DNA of 64,000 bases, from contig NZ_CP047936.1 of the NCBI RefSeq assembly GCF_014279975.1, forward strand, positions 496,001-560,000. The letters run 5' to 3'. Positions 26,877 to 37,986 of this stretch are shown here, piece by piece. The notes under the pieces are model-generated. The model made no database searches. It saw nothing but the letters and a program-made list of their open reading frames with translations, and was not told the origin of the DNA. The stretch is from Synechococcus sp. BIOS-U3-1. GTDB lineage: Bacteria > Cyanobacteriota > Cyanobacteriia > PCC-6307 > Cyanobiaceae. The translations under genes were made by a program, and so were the position numbers. Positions within the stretch are counted from its first letter, which is position 1. Every line of letters begins with the position of its first letter.

Positions 26877-28429
26877 GTCTTCGTGTTCTCCGAACCGGCT
26901 CCGAACTCAGTGCTTGGCGCTCATCACGGCCTGGTCCCATTGATTTCGTTCCAACCATGGGAGGGCTGCATCAAGGCCATGCTCAGCTGATCCAGCGTGC
27001 AGCCGCTGGCTGTCCTGAGCCGGGATCGGTCTTGGTGAGTGTGTATCTCAATCCACTGCAATTTGGGGAGGAGGAGGATCTTGATCGTTACCCCCGCTCC
27101 TTTGATGCTGACTGCTTGTTGGCGAAGCAGGCTGGTGCAACTGCGATCTGGTGTCCGGATGAGCGCCAGATTTATCCTGAAGGTGCCGTCTCGGGCTGGA
27201 GGATCCAAGCGCCCTCAGCCTTGCAATCGGGGTTGTGCGGTCCCTGGCGACCAGGCCATTTCGATGGAGTTGCCACCGTGGTCAGCCGCTTGCTGGCACT
27301 GGTCCAGCCAAGGCAGCTCTGGTTGGGTGAGAAGGATTGGCAGCAACTCACCATCGTGCGCCGGATGGTGAGCGACTTTGGTTTGTCGGTTCGGGTCAGG
27401 GGATGTGCAACCGTGCGAGAGCCTGATGGTTTAGCTGCCAGTTCACGCAATCTCTACTTGCTACCAGAGGAGCGACTCAGTGCGCTCTCGATTGGAGCCG
27501 CTCTCCGTGGTGCAGCGACGCAGCTTCAGAACAGGCTGGTGAGCCAGGCTGATGTTCTGATCCAACTCAGACGGCAACTCGGAACTGCAGGGCTCGAGGT
27601 GGAGTATGTAGAGGTCGTGGACCCATCCACGCTGCAGCCTGCAGATGAAGCGCAGTCTCTGCGCCTCCTGGCCGCGGCCGTCTGCTCTGGCACTACACGC
27701 CTGATCGATCACATGTTTGTCATGACCCGTTCTCCCATCGTTGCCATCGACGGCCCCGCCGGTGCCGGAAAGAGCACGGTCACCCGGGCTTTCGCTGAAC
27801 GAATGGGTCTGCTTTATCTCGATACCGGCGCCATGTATCGGGCCGTGACGTTGTGGGTCCAGGAGCACGATGCCGATCCTGCGAGTGCAGAAGCCGTCGA
27901 GAGGCTTCTAGAAGGGTTGGAGGTGGATCTCTCGCCGTTGCGCAACGGCGTGCAGACCGTTTGTCTGAATGGCAGGGATGTCACGGATGCGATCCGTGAT
28001 CCCAAGGTCACCGGTGCCGTGTCACTGGTGGCTGCACATGCATGCGTGCGAGCTCTGCTGACACGGCAGCAGCAGCGACTCGGCGAGAAGGGTGGCCTGG
28101 TGGCCGAAGGACGTGATATCGGAACAGCCGTGTTCCCTGATGCCGAGATCAAGGTGTTTCTGACGGCGACTCCTGAAGAACGAGCTCGTCGCCGTGCCAA
28201 AGATCTGGAGACGCGAGGCCATGCCGTGCCTGCGCTCAGTGAGCTCGAAGCGCAGATTGTTGAGCGAGACCGGCTCGATAGCACCAGAACGATTGCGCCA
28301 TTGGTGCAGGCAGAGGACGCCACGGAGCTGATTACCGACGGGATGGGGATCGATGCAGTGATTGATGCACTCGAGGACCTGTTCCGTGGGCGGGTTGCTG
28401 AAGAGGTCTGGCCCACACCCGAGCGCTGA
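26873..28429 (+). CDS. panC-cmk: Bifunctional pantothenate synthetase / cytidylate kinase
   Basis: A fused enzyme, about 518 residues. The PanC part (to about residue 275) has PTMGGLHQGH, LNPLQFGEEEDLDRYPRSF, CPDERQIYPEG, WLGEKDWQQL and SSRNLYL. The Cmk part has AIDGPAGAGKST, LYLDTGAMYRAVT and GRDIGTAVFPDAEIKVFLTA. The PanC strand LRVLRTGSELSAW precedes the first ATG (26957), which lies inside the conserved PTMG motif and cannot be the start. The only sensible start is CTG 26873, preceded by GAGGTG and overlapping the rlpA stop as CTGA. The panC-cmk fusion is known in cyanobacteria. Confidence 0.92.
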   Translation: MSLRVLRTGSELSAWRSSRPGPIDFVPTMGGLHQGHAQLIQRAAAGCPEPGSVLVSVYLNPLQFGEEEDLDRYPRSFDADCLLAKQAGATAIWCPDERQIYPEGAVSGWRIQAPSALQSGLCGPWRPGHFDGVATVVSRLLALVQPRQLWLGEKDWQQLTIVRRMVSDFGLSVRVRGCATVREPDGLAASSRNLYLLPEERLSALSIGAALRGAATQLQNRLVSQADVLIQLRRQLGTAGLEVEYVEVVDPSTLQPADEAQSLRLLAAAVCSGTTRLIDHMFVMTRSPIVAIDGPAGAGKSTVTRAFAERMGLLYLDTGAMYRAVTLWVQEHDADPASAEAVERLLEGLEVDLSPLRNGVQTVCLNGRDVTDAIRDPKVTGAVSLVAAHACVRALLTRQQQRLGEKGGLVAEGRDIGTAVFPDAEIKVFLTATPEERARRRAKDLETRGHAVPALSELEAQIVERDRLDSTRTIAPLVQAEDATELITDGMGIDAVIDALEDLFRGRVAEEVWPTPER

Positions 28430-28436
28430 TCGCTGT

Positions 28437-28934
28437 TCAGGGCTGGATGGCTGGTTTGTCCTCTGTGCTTAGTTCATCGAGCATCGCTGCGCAGGCATCT
28501 TCCAGTAGATCCAGCACATGATCGAAGCCGGCATCCCCTCCGTAATAAGGGTCGGGAACTTCGCTTTCGCTGTAGCGCACGCCGTAGCTGAGCATCGGAC
28601 GGATCTGCGCAGTGGCTCTGGCCCCCGCTTCACGGGCTAAGCCGCTAACAGATTGGAAATTGTCATCATCCATGGTGAGCACCAGATCGAACTCTTCCAG
28701 GTCATGGAGTTCGATCTGACGGGCCCGGCTTGGCAGGTGAATACCACGCCGCTTGGCTGCGGCCTGCATCCGACGGTCCGCGGGATTTCCCACATGCCAG
28801 CTGCCGGTGCCGGCGGAGTCCACCAGGAAGCGGTCGTTTAATCCTCGTTCGTTCAGAAGATGAAGGAATACCCCCTCCGCTGCGGGTGATCGGCAGATGT
28901 TGCCGAGACAGACGAAAAGAACTTTCTGGGTCAT
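28437..28934 (-). CDS. Low-molecular-weight protein tyrosine phosphatase
   Basis: 165 residues: KVLFVCLGNICRSPAAEGVF contains the CX5R P-loop, VDSAGTGSWHVGNPADRRM is the substrate-side loop, and VPDPYYGGDAGFDHVLD holds the general-acid Asp. Its ATG overlaps the rpcF stop (ATGA), so it is translated as the last gene of the rpcT-rpcE-rpcF operon. That places a phosphatase under phycocyanin-linked expression; its target is unknown. The open frame up to 29111 only shadows rpcF. Confidence 0.9.
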   Translation of the reverse strand: MTQKVLFVCLGNICRSPAAEGVFLHLLNERGLNDRFLVDSAGTGSWHVGNPADRRMQAAAKRRGIHLPSRARQIELHDLEEFDLVLTMDDDNFQSVSGLAREAGARATAQIRPMLSYGVRYSESEVPDPYYGGDAGFDHVLDLLEDACAAMLDELSTEDKPAIQP

Positions 28935-29566
28935 CCGACGCAAAGACGTTGCAGGGCCAGGCTCGCCCTGAGCCGCACCACCTTGACATCCTCTTGCTCG
29001 CTGGCGAGCTGACTCAACATTGACCGCCCTCTGTTTTTCATTGACGGTGTTAAAGCATTCAATGTCATCCGTCGTTCGAGTCCATAGACAGCGGCGTACC
29101 GCACAATCCACTCATCATCTTTAGAAGCTTGAAGCAGACCGTTGCAGCAGCGGGCTAGCTCTTTTAAGGCTTTTGATTCATCCAAGTCCAAATCGGCCAG
29201 CCCTTTTACGGCTGAACGCCGCACGCTGGGTGCAATATCTGCGATAAGAGCATGTTCAAGCAAGTCGAGTCCCCGTGGATCACGAAGTGCTGCTAACACT
29301 TTCACAATCCATGCTCTGGCTCCGTAATTCCCTGTGTCCAAGCTGATTAGCAGCGTAGGAACAATATTTCTACCAAGCTTGATCAGTCCTTGCGTTGCAG
29401 TCGCTGCCACAGCAGGATTGTTGTAACCAAGAACCTTGATCAGGGTCGGCGCGGCATTCGGATCCATCAAGGCACAAATGTTTTTTGTCGCTCGGATAAG
29501 TTCAGGTGTGTTGGTTGCTCGATCGAGTTGAAGTAATGCAGTTTTTAAGTCAGCCATTGTCATCAC
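28931..29566 (-). CDS. rpcF: Phycocyanin alpha-subunit bilin lyase, F subunit (RpcF/CpcF type)
   Basis: A 211-residue all-helical HEAT-repeat protein (PTLIKVLGYNNPAVAATATQ, PSVRRSAVKGLADLD, EWIVRYAAVYGLE). It matches CpcF/RpcF, which pairs with an E subunit to ligate a bilin to cysteine 84 of the phycocyanin alpha chain. It is directly coupled to the E gene by an ATGA overlap. In phycoerythrin-rich Synechococcus the pair is called RpcE/RpcF; the bilin attached cannot be told from sequence alone. Confidence 0.88.
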   Translation of the reverse strand: MMTMADLKTALLQLDRATNTPELIRATKNICALMDPNAAPTLIKVLGYNNPAVAATATQGLIKLGRNIVPTLLISLDTGNYGARAWIVKVLAALRDPRGLDLLEHALIADIAPSVRRSAVKGLADLDLDESKALKELARCCNGLLQASKDDEWIVRYAAVYGLERRMTLNALTPSMKNRGRSMLSQLASEQEDVKVVRLRASLALQRLCVG

Positions 29567-30333
29567 AAAAGATCATCCATGGCATCTAATACAGCGGTGT
29601 CATCGCTGCATTCCGCTAGCCCGCGCAGCGCAACAAGTTTGAGGCTGGTTTCTACCGCTGCTGTTTTGATCGCCGGTAATGACGCCGTCCATCCAGTTGC
29701 TCCCAGATCAAGCAGGGCTCCTCGACGCACGAGTGGTTCCGGATGTTCAAGGAGTGTTTCCAGTTCTGCCGCCCATTGAGAAGCGCCAGTGAGTTGCAAC
29801 AACGATCGACATGCTGCGGCACGGACCAAAGGACGCGGGTGCTTGCAGAACGGCAGGATCGTGTTGTGAATCGTCGTGCAGTTTGCCCCAATGTCACCTA
29901 AGGCCTCAATCAGGGCTTCGCAGGGTTCATTTAGAAAAGCAGTGCCGTCAATCTCCCGTCCGGCTTGATCGATGCCACTACTCAGTAATTGGCAGATTGG
30001 TTTGATTGCGCCTGGGGCTTTGATGGACCCAAGGCTTCGGGCTGCTTCTTCTCGAACTGAGTAGTCTTCGGACTGAAGAAGTTGGATGAGTTTATCGCTG
30101 GTCGATGCATTCTTGAGCAGGCCAAGTGCCCTGATTGAATTGAGGGCAACTCCTCGTCGGTCAGGATCAACTGGCCGCTGATTAAGTGCCGACAAAGTAT
30201 GGATGAGTAACGGAATTGCCTCTGGGTGCTGAGATCGCATTTTGCCCAGCCACCAGGCAGCATAGTATTGCGCGGAGGTATCTTCCTGTTGGCGCAGATT
30301 GTCAAGTATTTGATGTTCGCTTAATGGTTCCAT
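29563..30333 (-). CDS. rpcE: Phycocyanin alpha-subunit bilin lyase, E subunit (RpcE/CpcE type)
   Basis: 256 residues of HEAT/PBS-lyase repeats: YYAAWWLGKMRSQHPEAIPLL at the N-terminus is characteristic of CpcE, followed by SVREEAARSLGSIKAPGAI and EPCEALIEALGDIG. It forms a heterodimer with the adjacent RpcF. The start overlaps the rpcT stop as TAATG. Keeping E and F as separate genes, rather than a fused RpcG, argues against the phycourobilin-attaching RpcG type. Confidence 0.88.
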   Translation of the reverse strand: MEPLSEHQILDNLRQQEDTSAQYYAAWWLGKMRSQHPEAIPLLIHTLSALNQRPVDPDRRGVALNSIRALGLLKNASTSDKLIQLLQSEDYSVREEAARSLGSIKAPGAIKPICQLLSSGIDQAGREIDGTAFLNEPCEALIEALGDIGANCTTIHNTILPFCKHPRPLVRAAACRSLLQLTGASQWAAELETLLEHPEPLVRRGALLDLGATGWTASLPAIKTAAVETSLKLVALRGLAECSDDTAVLDAMDDLL

Positions 30334-30923
30334 TATGACCAGTTAGTCGGAATGTCGGTGCCCCAGCTGGTTAGTTTTTGAAATCGAAATTCGCCTGCGA
30401 TTGATCCCCAGCAGCGTTCATTGGTCACGGGATCATGGCCTCTATCAAGTGTTTTTAGCAAGGTTTTTTCCAGCTTAAATGTGCTCACCAGGATGGTGTC
30501 TTTGCCATTTCGATGCACAATGCAGCGACAGTTTGGTTCGAGGGATCCAAGATATCCCCCTTCATCTTCGCGCACCTGGTAATGGCATTCATCGAGGCAA
30601 ATTAAATCGCTTTCCTTAATTTCACCACGTACTTCGCGGTTGAAAGTTGCAGAGTTAAAGCGTGATGGCTCTCGAAAAGTGTGATTCCAGAGTTTAATCA
30701 CGCCATTGGATTGCTCTTCCGCTCTGATCATGCGCAGTCGATAGGGATTTTTCGGATCGACCGCATATGTTTGCTCAAGCAGGATGGACCCTGGTTGTAG
30801 ATGCTCGATCGGACGATATCTCAGATGTATATGGGCAAACAGAGGAGGGTTGTCAAAGGCCTGTTTCTGATTGCTGTAGTCACCGCAGAGCAAGGATAGA
30901 AAGCTCTTCACAGTTGAAGTCAT
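30333..30923 (-). CDS. rpcT: CpcT/CpeT-family phycocyanin beta-subunit lyase (RpcT)
   Basis: A 196-residue chromophore lyase of the T family: FLSLLCGDYSNQKQAFDNPPLFAHIHLRYRP at the N-terminus, EQTYAVDPKNPYRLRMIR, LDECHYQVREDEGGYLGS and DRGHDPVTNERCWGSIAGEFRF. T-type lyases attach bilin to the beta-subunit cysteine near 153. Its place directly behind rpcBA and before rpcEF supports action on the local phycocyanin. A hairpin terminator separates it from rpcA, so it may be expressed at a lower level by read-through. Confidence 0.9.
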   Translation of the reverse strand: MTSTVKSFLSLLCGDYSNQKQAFDNPPLFAHIHLRYRPIEHLQPGSILLEQTYAVDPKNPYRLRMIRAEEQSNGVIKLWNHTFREPSRFNSATFNREVRGEIKESDLICLDECHYQVREDEGGYLGSLEPNCRCIVHRNGKDTILVSTFKLEKTLLKTLDRGHDPVTNERCWGSIAGEFRFQKLTSWGTDIPTNWS

Positions 30924-30954
30924 CAGGCCTCACGTCGTTTCTAGGTCTGCACAT

Positions 30955-30980
30955 TAAAAAAGCCCTCCATAGGAGGGCTT
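30955..30980 (-). terminator. Terminator/attenuator between rpcA and rpcT
   Basis: On the minus strand AAGCCCTCC-TAT-GGAGGGCTT forms a strong stem followed by six T. It lies about 20 bases after the rpcA stop and before rpcT, so it would end most rpcBA transcripts and let a fraction continue into the lyase genes. Confidence 0.85.
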
Positions 30981-31001
30981 GAATGGCATCAGCGCGATCG
31001 A

Positions 31002-31490
31002 TCAGATCAGAGCATTGATGGCGTAGTCGAGGTAGCTGTTGGCTTCTGTTGCAGCATCACCACTCAGACCATGGTTGGCTTTGATGTGCTTCAAAGCTTC
31101 AACGTACCAGGAAGGAGACAGCTCAAAGGTCCGGTTGATTTCGTCAAGACCTGCGATTAGATAATCGTCCATGGGGCCAGTTCCACCTGCAACCAGGCAA
31201 TAGGTCACCATGCGCAAGTAGTAGCCCACGTCGCGGGAGCACTTGGCTTTGCCTTCAGTAGTGGCGGAGTAGTTAGCTCCCTCCATCTGGGTGGTGTAGG
31301 GGAACTTGGTGTAAACAGCCTGAGCTGCTCCATTCACCAGGGTGTCAGCCTTGGCGGAAAGAGCTTTGGCAGCTTCAAGGCTGGCTTTTGCACGGATGAA
31401 GCGTCCAGAAGCAGCCTGAACTTCAGTGTTGCTCAGAAAGCGACCCTGAGCGTCTGCTGCTGCGACGGCTTCGGTGAGGGGAGTTTTCAT
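31002..31490 (-). CDS. rpcA: R-phycocyanin alpha subunit
   Basis: 162 residues, the standard length of phycocyanin alpha. It starts [21 protein letters not shown]. The chromophore cysteine is exactly residue 84 in [23 protein letters not shown]. It pairs with RpcB to form the inner rod discs. It lies 40 bases downstream of rpcB. Confidence 0.95.
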   Translation of the reverse strand: MKTPLTEAVAAADAQGRFLSNTEVQAASGRFIRAKASLEAAKALSAKADTLVNGAAQAVYTKFPYTTQMEGANYSATTEGKAKCSRDVGYYLRMVTYCLVAGGTGPMDDYLIAGLDEINRTFELSPSWYVEALKHIKANHGLSGDAATEANSYLDYAINALI

Positions 31491-31530
31491 GGATGAAGTA
31501 GCGAGTAAGCGAAAAAGAAGGGTCTCTGTA

Positions 31531-32049
31531 TCAGGCGACTGACGCTGCTGCGCGATCGAAGTAGGTTCCGATCTCGCTGCTCAGCGAGGCGCAATCACCA
31601 GAAGAGATGCCTGCTTTGTCGTTCACGATTCCCAGGGCGGCTTCCTTCATGAGGTTGACGCCGGCAGCCACGGATGCACCGGGAGTTCCAAGAGCGAGAT
31701 AGGTCTCGCGCAGACCGTTCAGGCAACGATCTTCCATAACGGAAGCATCACCGGTGAACACGGAATAGGTGACATAGCGAAGGATGATCTCCATATCGCG
31801 TAGGCAGGCTGCCATGCGACGGGAGGTATAGGCGTTGCCCCCTGGAGCGATCAGGGCAGGCTGCTGAGCAAACAGCTCACGGGCAGCGTTGGCAACGATG
31901 GTGGAGGCGTTGCTGGAGATGCGGTTCACAGCGTCCAGACGCTTGTTGCTGTCAGAGACGACGGCGGCGAGTGCATCAATCTCGCTGTTGTTGATGAACT
32001 GTCCCCTGGCGTCGGCCTGGGCGACAACCTTGGTGAAGGCGTCGAACAT
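31531..32049 (-). CDS. rpcB: R-phycocyanin beta subunit
   Basis: 172 residues, standard for phycocyanin beta. Bilin cysteines are at 82 ([14 protein letters not shown]) and 153 ([17 protein letters not shown]). [22 protein letters not shown] is the conserved B/E-helix region. A good Shine-Dalgarno (AGAGGAG) lies just before the ATG. It is the first gene of the rpcBA(-TEF-phosphatase) operon; the promoter should be in the 180-base gap before pebB. Confidence 0.95.
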   Translation of the reverse strand: MFDAFTKVVAQADARGQFINNSEIDALAAVVSDSNKRLDAVNRISSNASTIVANAARELFAQQPALIAPGGNAYTSRRMAACLRDMEIILRYVTYSVFTGDASVMEDRCLNGLRETYLALGTPGASVAAGVNLMKEAALGIVNDKAGISSGDCASLSSEIGTYFDRAAASVA

Positions 32050-32230
32050 TTGGAACTCCTCTTGGCAGCGTCTAAGTGGGTGTCACAGACACCGGAGGGA
32101 CATCGTAAAAGTCCCGTCGGGGTCGATAGCGATTCTCGCTAAGTGGTCGAAGCGCATCCGATTGCTGTTCATAATGCTTAATCCCCTGTCAAAGCAGGGC
32201 TTTGACCAGGTCAGATCCGGACGCCGGCAA

Positions 32231-33711
<1,481 letters not shown>

Positions 33712-34326
33712 TCAGCTCTCCTGGATTGGAGGATTGTTGTCGGCTTTCTCTCTGGTGGCTGACGAAAGTGCAGCAATATCAGCGTCACTAGGGCAGCGGA
33801 ATTCTGTGCAGTACGTGGTCATGGCGACACCATTGAGAAACTGCACCGAACTCACCCGCATTCTGATTTGGTCATTCACAAACCAGCATCGTTCGATACC
33901 TGTGTTGGTGTCATATCGGGTTTTGATCGTCAACACTCCATCGTCAGCAAACGAATAGGTGCTGACGACAGATTTTTTTTCCACATAACCAACATCTCTC
34001 AAGAGAAAACCCCGACGGGGATCTTCTGGGTTAGGAGCATCCACAACCACTGCGGCGTAGTCGTTGTTGCGAGTGTCTTCCATCAGGTTGCTCTCCCACC
34101 AAAATCGGGCCCCGCCGCTCGTATCGCTGGTCTTCACGTTCAGCGCTGAGCAAACTTTTTCAACAACTGGGTCATTGGTGTCGAACGGTTCGATGATCAG
34201 ATTTGAATCCGCAGCTTCATCGTCTTGGCAATCCAGGTGATGGACCACTCGACGATTCAACCAAGTACCCCGACTTGCTTCAAAAAAGCTGGCCATCGTC
34301 ATTGGGACCTGATCTACTGAATTCAT
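33712..34326 (-). CDS. cpeS: CpeS-type phycobilin lyase
   Basis: A 204-residue lipocalin-like S-type lyase: SFFEASRGTWLNRRVVHHLDC at the N-terminus, a GGARFWWESNL central strand, LLRDVGYVEKK, and DDGVLTIKTRYDTNTGIERCWF. S-type lyases attach phycoerythrobilin to cysteine 82 of beta subunits. It is followed by pebA and pebB, so bilin synthesis and attachment are co-expressed. Its start overlaps the preceding small gene (ATGA). Confidence 0.87.
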   Translation of the reverse strand: MNSVDQVPMTMASFFEASRGTWLNRRVVHHLDCQDDEAADSNLIIEPFDTNDPVVEKVCSALNVKTSDTSGGARFWWESNLMEDTRNNDYAAVVVDAPNPEDPRRGFLLRDVGYVEKKSVVSTYSFADDGVLTIKTRYDTNTGIERCWFVNDQIRMRVSSVQFLNGVAMTTYCTEFRCPSDADIAALSSATREKADNNPPIQES

Positions 34327-34559
34327 GAGCTGCTGCTCTGAGCGTTCCGTTGGCTCTTCAGTTGATTCAACACTTCGTCAATACGTGTGAGCTCAGGATG
34401 CTCACTGAGTGTCGCGTCAATTTTTTTTTGGGATAGCCGGAGTTTTTTCCCTAGCCCAAGGACATCGTTGTAAAGCCGATCTCGGTAAGCAGAAAGCTCG
34501 TCGATGGATTCCTGTAATTCTTCAACTGTGGGCGCTTGCTCAGGAGGCTGATCCGTCAT
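34323..34559 (-). CDS. Small coiled-coil protein of the phycobilisome region
   Basis: 78 residues from the ATG at 34559: MTDQPPEQAPTVEELQESIDELSAYRDRLYNDVLGLGKKLRLSQKKIDATL then a Gln/Ser-rich end. It is almost entirely a predicted helical coiled coil with no signal or cysteine. It is translationally coupled (ATGA) to cpeS and heads the cpeS-pebA-pebB operon, so a role as an assembly partner for lyase or bilin enzymes is possible but only inferred from position. ATG at 34580 is the alternative start. Confidence 0.72.
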   Translation of the reverse strand: MTDQPPEQAPTVEELQESIDELSAYRDRLYNDVLGLGKKLRLSQKKIDATLSEHPELTRIDEVLNQLKSQRNAQSSSS

Positions 34560-35470
<911 letters not shown>

Positions 35471-35509
35471 ACGGCTTCTCGCTTTCTTTTCAGACACTCT
35501 CCCTCTTAA

Positions 35510-36016
<507 letters not shown>

Positions 36017-36044
36017 GTTTTATTCACCATTAAGTACTCAATCA

Positions 36045-36068
36045 GGGATGCTTCGGCATCCCTTTTTT
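36045..36068 (+). terminator. cpeBA terminator
   Basis: GGGATGC-TTCG-GCATCCC followed by six T, starting 29 bases after the cpeA stop. A stable UUCG tetraloop with U-tract makes a strong intrinsic terminator. The convergent lyase gene ends six bases beyond it. Confidence 0.92.
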
Positions 36069-36073
36069 AATGT

Positions 36074-37006
36074 CTAGCTGTCTTCTGATTTTTGCAGTCG
36101 ATCAATGGCAAGGTTCATGACTCTGCTGACGACTGGATCAGATTCTTGTTCACTTAGTCTCAGAAGAATTGGAATGCTTGATGTGCATTCAAGCTTCATT
36201 AGCGATAGCGCACTGTTTTTCCTCACCCAACTATCGGAATCCGAAAGGGCTTTGACCAGGAATGATTCTCCCCATTCAGCATCTTCAAGGTTCCCAATAA
36301 GTGTGACTGCTTCTGATCGAATTTCTGAGCATGAGTCGCTCAGTGCGCGACACAGCAGATCTCTATCTTTTTGAGCATCAAGAGACTGAATCTGACTGCC
36401 TAAAGCAGAGATCGCTGCTTTACGAACACTTGGATGAGTTGACTGTGCGGCATCTCGCAGAGCTTCCGGGGCACGATCACCAATGAATGCAAGGGCCCAA
36501 TTGGCTAGACCAATTTGCATTTCAGAACTTTCTGCTTTTTTGAGAATGCTCAAAATTGCTTCAACGGCATCAGTGCCAATGGCCGCCATGGCACCCATGG
36601 CCGATCCTTGTACGACGGAATCTTCATCGTTGAGAAAGGCATCAGTCAGAGCCGCGAGACTTGCGGGGTCTGAGATCAAAGTCAGTGTTTTTGCAGCAGC
36701 TCTCCGAACGGTGACTTGATCGCTCAGCAGCATGGCCTGAGACAAGGAAGGAACGGCTGCTTTCCCTACTGATCCAAGGCTATCGGCAAAGCGCAGTCTC
36801 AGTAGACCGCGTGGATCTCCGAGGCCAGCTACCATCGTGGCGATCGACTGAGGATCAGCATCAATCGGAAGACCTGCTTTTAGTTTTTCTTTGAGATGAG
36901 TCGCCAGATCAAGTGCTTCTTCTTCGTTTAGCTGAACAACAGCTGAATGATTCAAAGATTTTTTTTCTTGAAAAATTGGTTTTGGAAATTCTTCTTTTTC
37001 CATCAC
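36074..37006 (-). CDS. HEAT-repeat bilin lyase of the CpeF/MpeV-MpeU family
   Basis: A 310-residue protein. After a charged N-terminus there is a conserved block, [30 protein letters not shown], then repeated HEAT units ([68 protein letters not shown]). This layout is shared with the gene at 40031 and with CpeF/MpeV and MpeU. MpeV attaches a doubly linked phycourobilin to beta subunits, and MpeU is needed for phycourobilin content. Which of the two this is cannot be settled by eye. It is convergent with cpeBA. Confidence 0.83.
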   Translation of the reverse strand: MMEKEEFPKPIFQEKKSLNHSAVVQLNEEEALDLATHLKEKLKAGLPIDADPQSIATMVAGLGDPRGLLRLRFADSLGSVGKAAVPSLSQAMLLSDQVTVRRAAAKTLTLISDPASLAALTDAFLNDEDSVVQGSAMGAMAAIGTDAVEAILSILKKAESSEMQIGLANWALAFIGDRAPEALRDAAQSTHPSVRKAAISALGSQIQSLDAQKDRDLLCRALSDSCSEIRSEAVTLIGNLEDAEWGESFLVKALSDSDSWVRKNSALSLMKLECTSSIPILLRLSEQESDPVVSRVMNLAIDRLQKSEDS

Positions 37007-37053
37007 CCTGGCCGCTGACTTTGTTAAACCTGACCCCGACCTTAGCCCACACC

Positions 37054-37479
37054 ATGACCATTTTTGTTGTCTCCCATAATCTGCAAGTCACGTCAGCTCG
37101 TGTTCCTGCTCTTTCTGCGGTTGCATTGGCCGAAGCCTTGAAGGATCAATCAAACTCTTTTACGGTTGCCGAGCCCCTGAACCACCCTCATTGGTTGATT
37201 AGGTTGGAGTCAGCATTGGATGCCAATGCTATGGCTCATGAACTTGTGAAAGCGTGGAAGGGGTTTCGACATTCTGCAGGGCATGCATGTGATCACGATT
37301 GCCTTGCACTTGGTGGCCGTAAAGATACACCGGGATCAGCCGGATCACCTCTTCAAGAAGGGGCTTGGGGTGTTGATGTGGTTGAGTGTGCCGAGCCAGA
37401 TCAATTCTTAGTGAGTATTAACTGGGAAGGCCTGAAAGGTGGACGACCCAGTGATGCGATTTTCGAAGTGAAAGGTTAG
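37054..37479 (+). CDS. Unknown protein of the phycobilisome region
   Basis: 141 residues from ATG 37054 ([21 protein letters not shown]). The first half is helical, with [29 protein letters not shown]. The middle [22 protein letters not shown] holds a histidine/cysteine cluster (H-x3-C-x-H-D-C) that could bind a metal or bilin. The C-terminus is [20 protein letters not shown]. No named family recognised. It is divergent from the lyase at 36074, with only 47 bases between starts. Confidence 0.72.
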   Translation: MTIFVVSHNLQVTSARVPALSAVALAEALKDQSNSFTVAEPLNHPHWLIRLESALDANAMAHELVKAWKGFRHSAGHACDHDCLALGGRKDTPGSAGSPLQEGAWGVDVVECAEPDQFLVSINWEGLKGGRPSDAIFEVKG

Positions 37480-37503
37480 TTTAATTGATCTGAAAAAAAA
37501 CTC

Positions 37504-37857
37504 TTATTTGCGACGTTGTCGGCGACCGCGTTGAGATTTTTTGTCTGTATTTTTAGATTCACTTGCATCACTATTTGCGCTTGTGCCTTTGGATAGCGAG
37601 TTTCTTGTGAGAGGCCTGTTCTCCTTCGCATTTGAGGGTGTCTTTTTTTTGGAAATATCTTTTTCTATGCTCTCAGTATGAATTGAGCCAATATTCATCG
37701 ACGTAACGCTAAATCCAGCGCGGTGCATGACTTGCATTCCGTGCGACAAGCCTTCAAAAGGGATATTAAAATTGACCGATAACGAGGGCCTCGATCGATT
37801 TGTAGCCATCGCTTGAACCTTGAATTGTTGTCCTGGAAATGGTCCCACAATGTTCAT
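37504..37857 (-). CDS. Stand-alone CpcD-like domain protein with basic tail
   Basis: 117 residues. Residues about 10-55 (FKVQAMATNRSRPSLSVNFN followed by IPFEGLSHGMQVMHRAGFSV) resemble the CpcD rod-capping/linker domain, whose core is a V-x-V-P-Y/F-x-x-M strand-helix and an IxRxGG-K-I strand. The rest is low-complexity, Ser/Lys/Asn-rich and ends KKSQRGRRQRRK. CpcD domains cap rods, and the very basic tail could bind acidic protein, membrane or nucleic acid. It is not coupled to any other gene. The domain match is by eye. Confidence 0.66.
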   Translation of the reverse strand: MNIVGPFPGQQFKVQAMATNRSRPSLSVNFNIPFEGLSHGMQVMHRAGFSVTSMNIGSIHTESIEKDISKKKTPSNAKENRPLTRNSLSKGTSANSDASESKNTDKKSQRGRRQRRK

Positions 37858-37986
37858 GTAACTGAGCGGAGTCTATAACGACTCTTCTCTGAGGTCCGCT
37901 CAGTTAGTTTTTGTTGATGAGTTTGAGTTTGGTAAAGACTTCTTGTTTGATCATGCGGTAAAATTTTTACACCATTTCTTTTTTTA

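Noticed and set aside
27814-28416. 200-residue minus-strand ORF
   Set aside because: Antisense to the cytidylate kinase half of panC-cmk; Ser/Arg-rich shadow.
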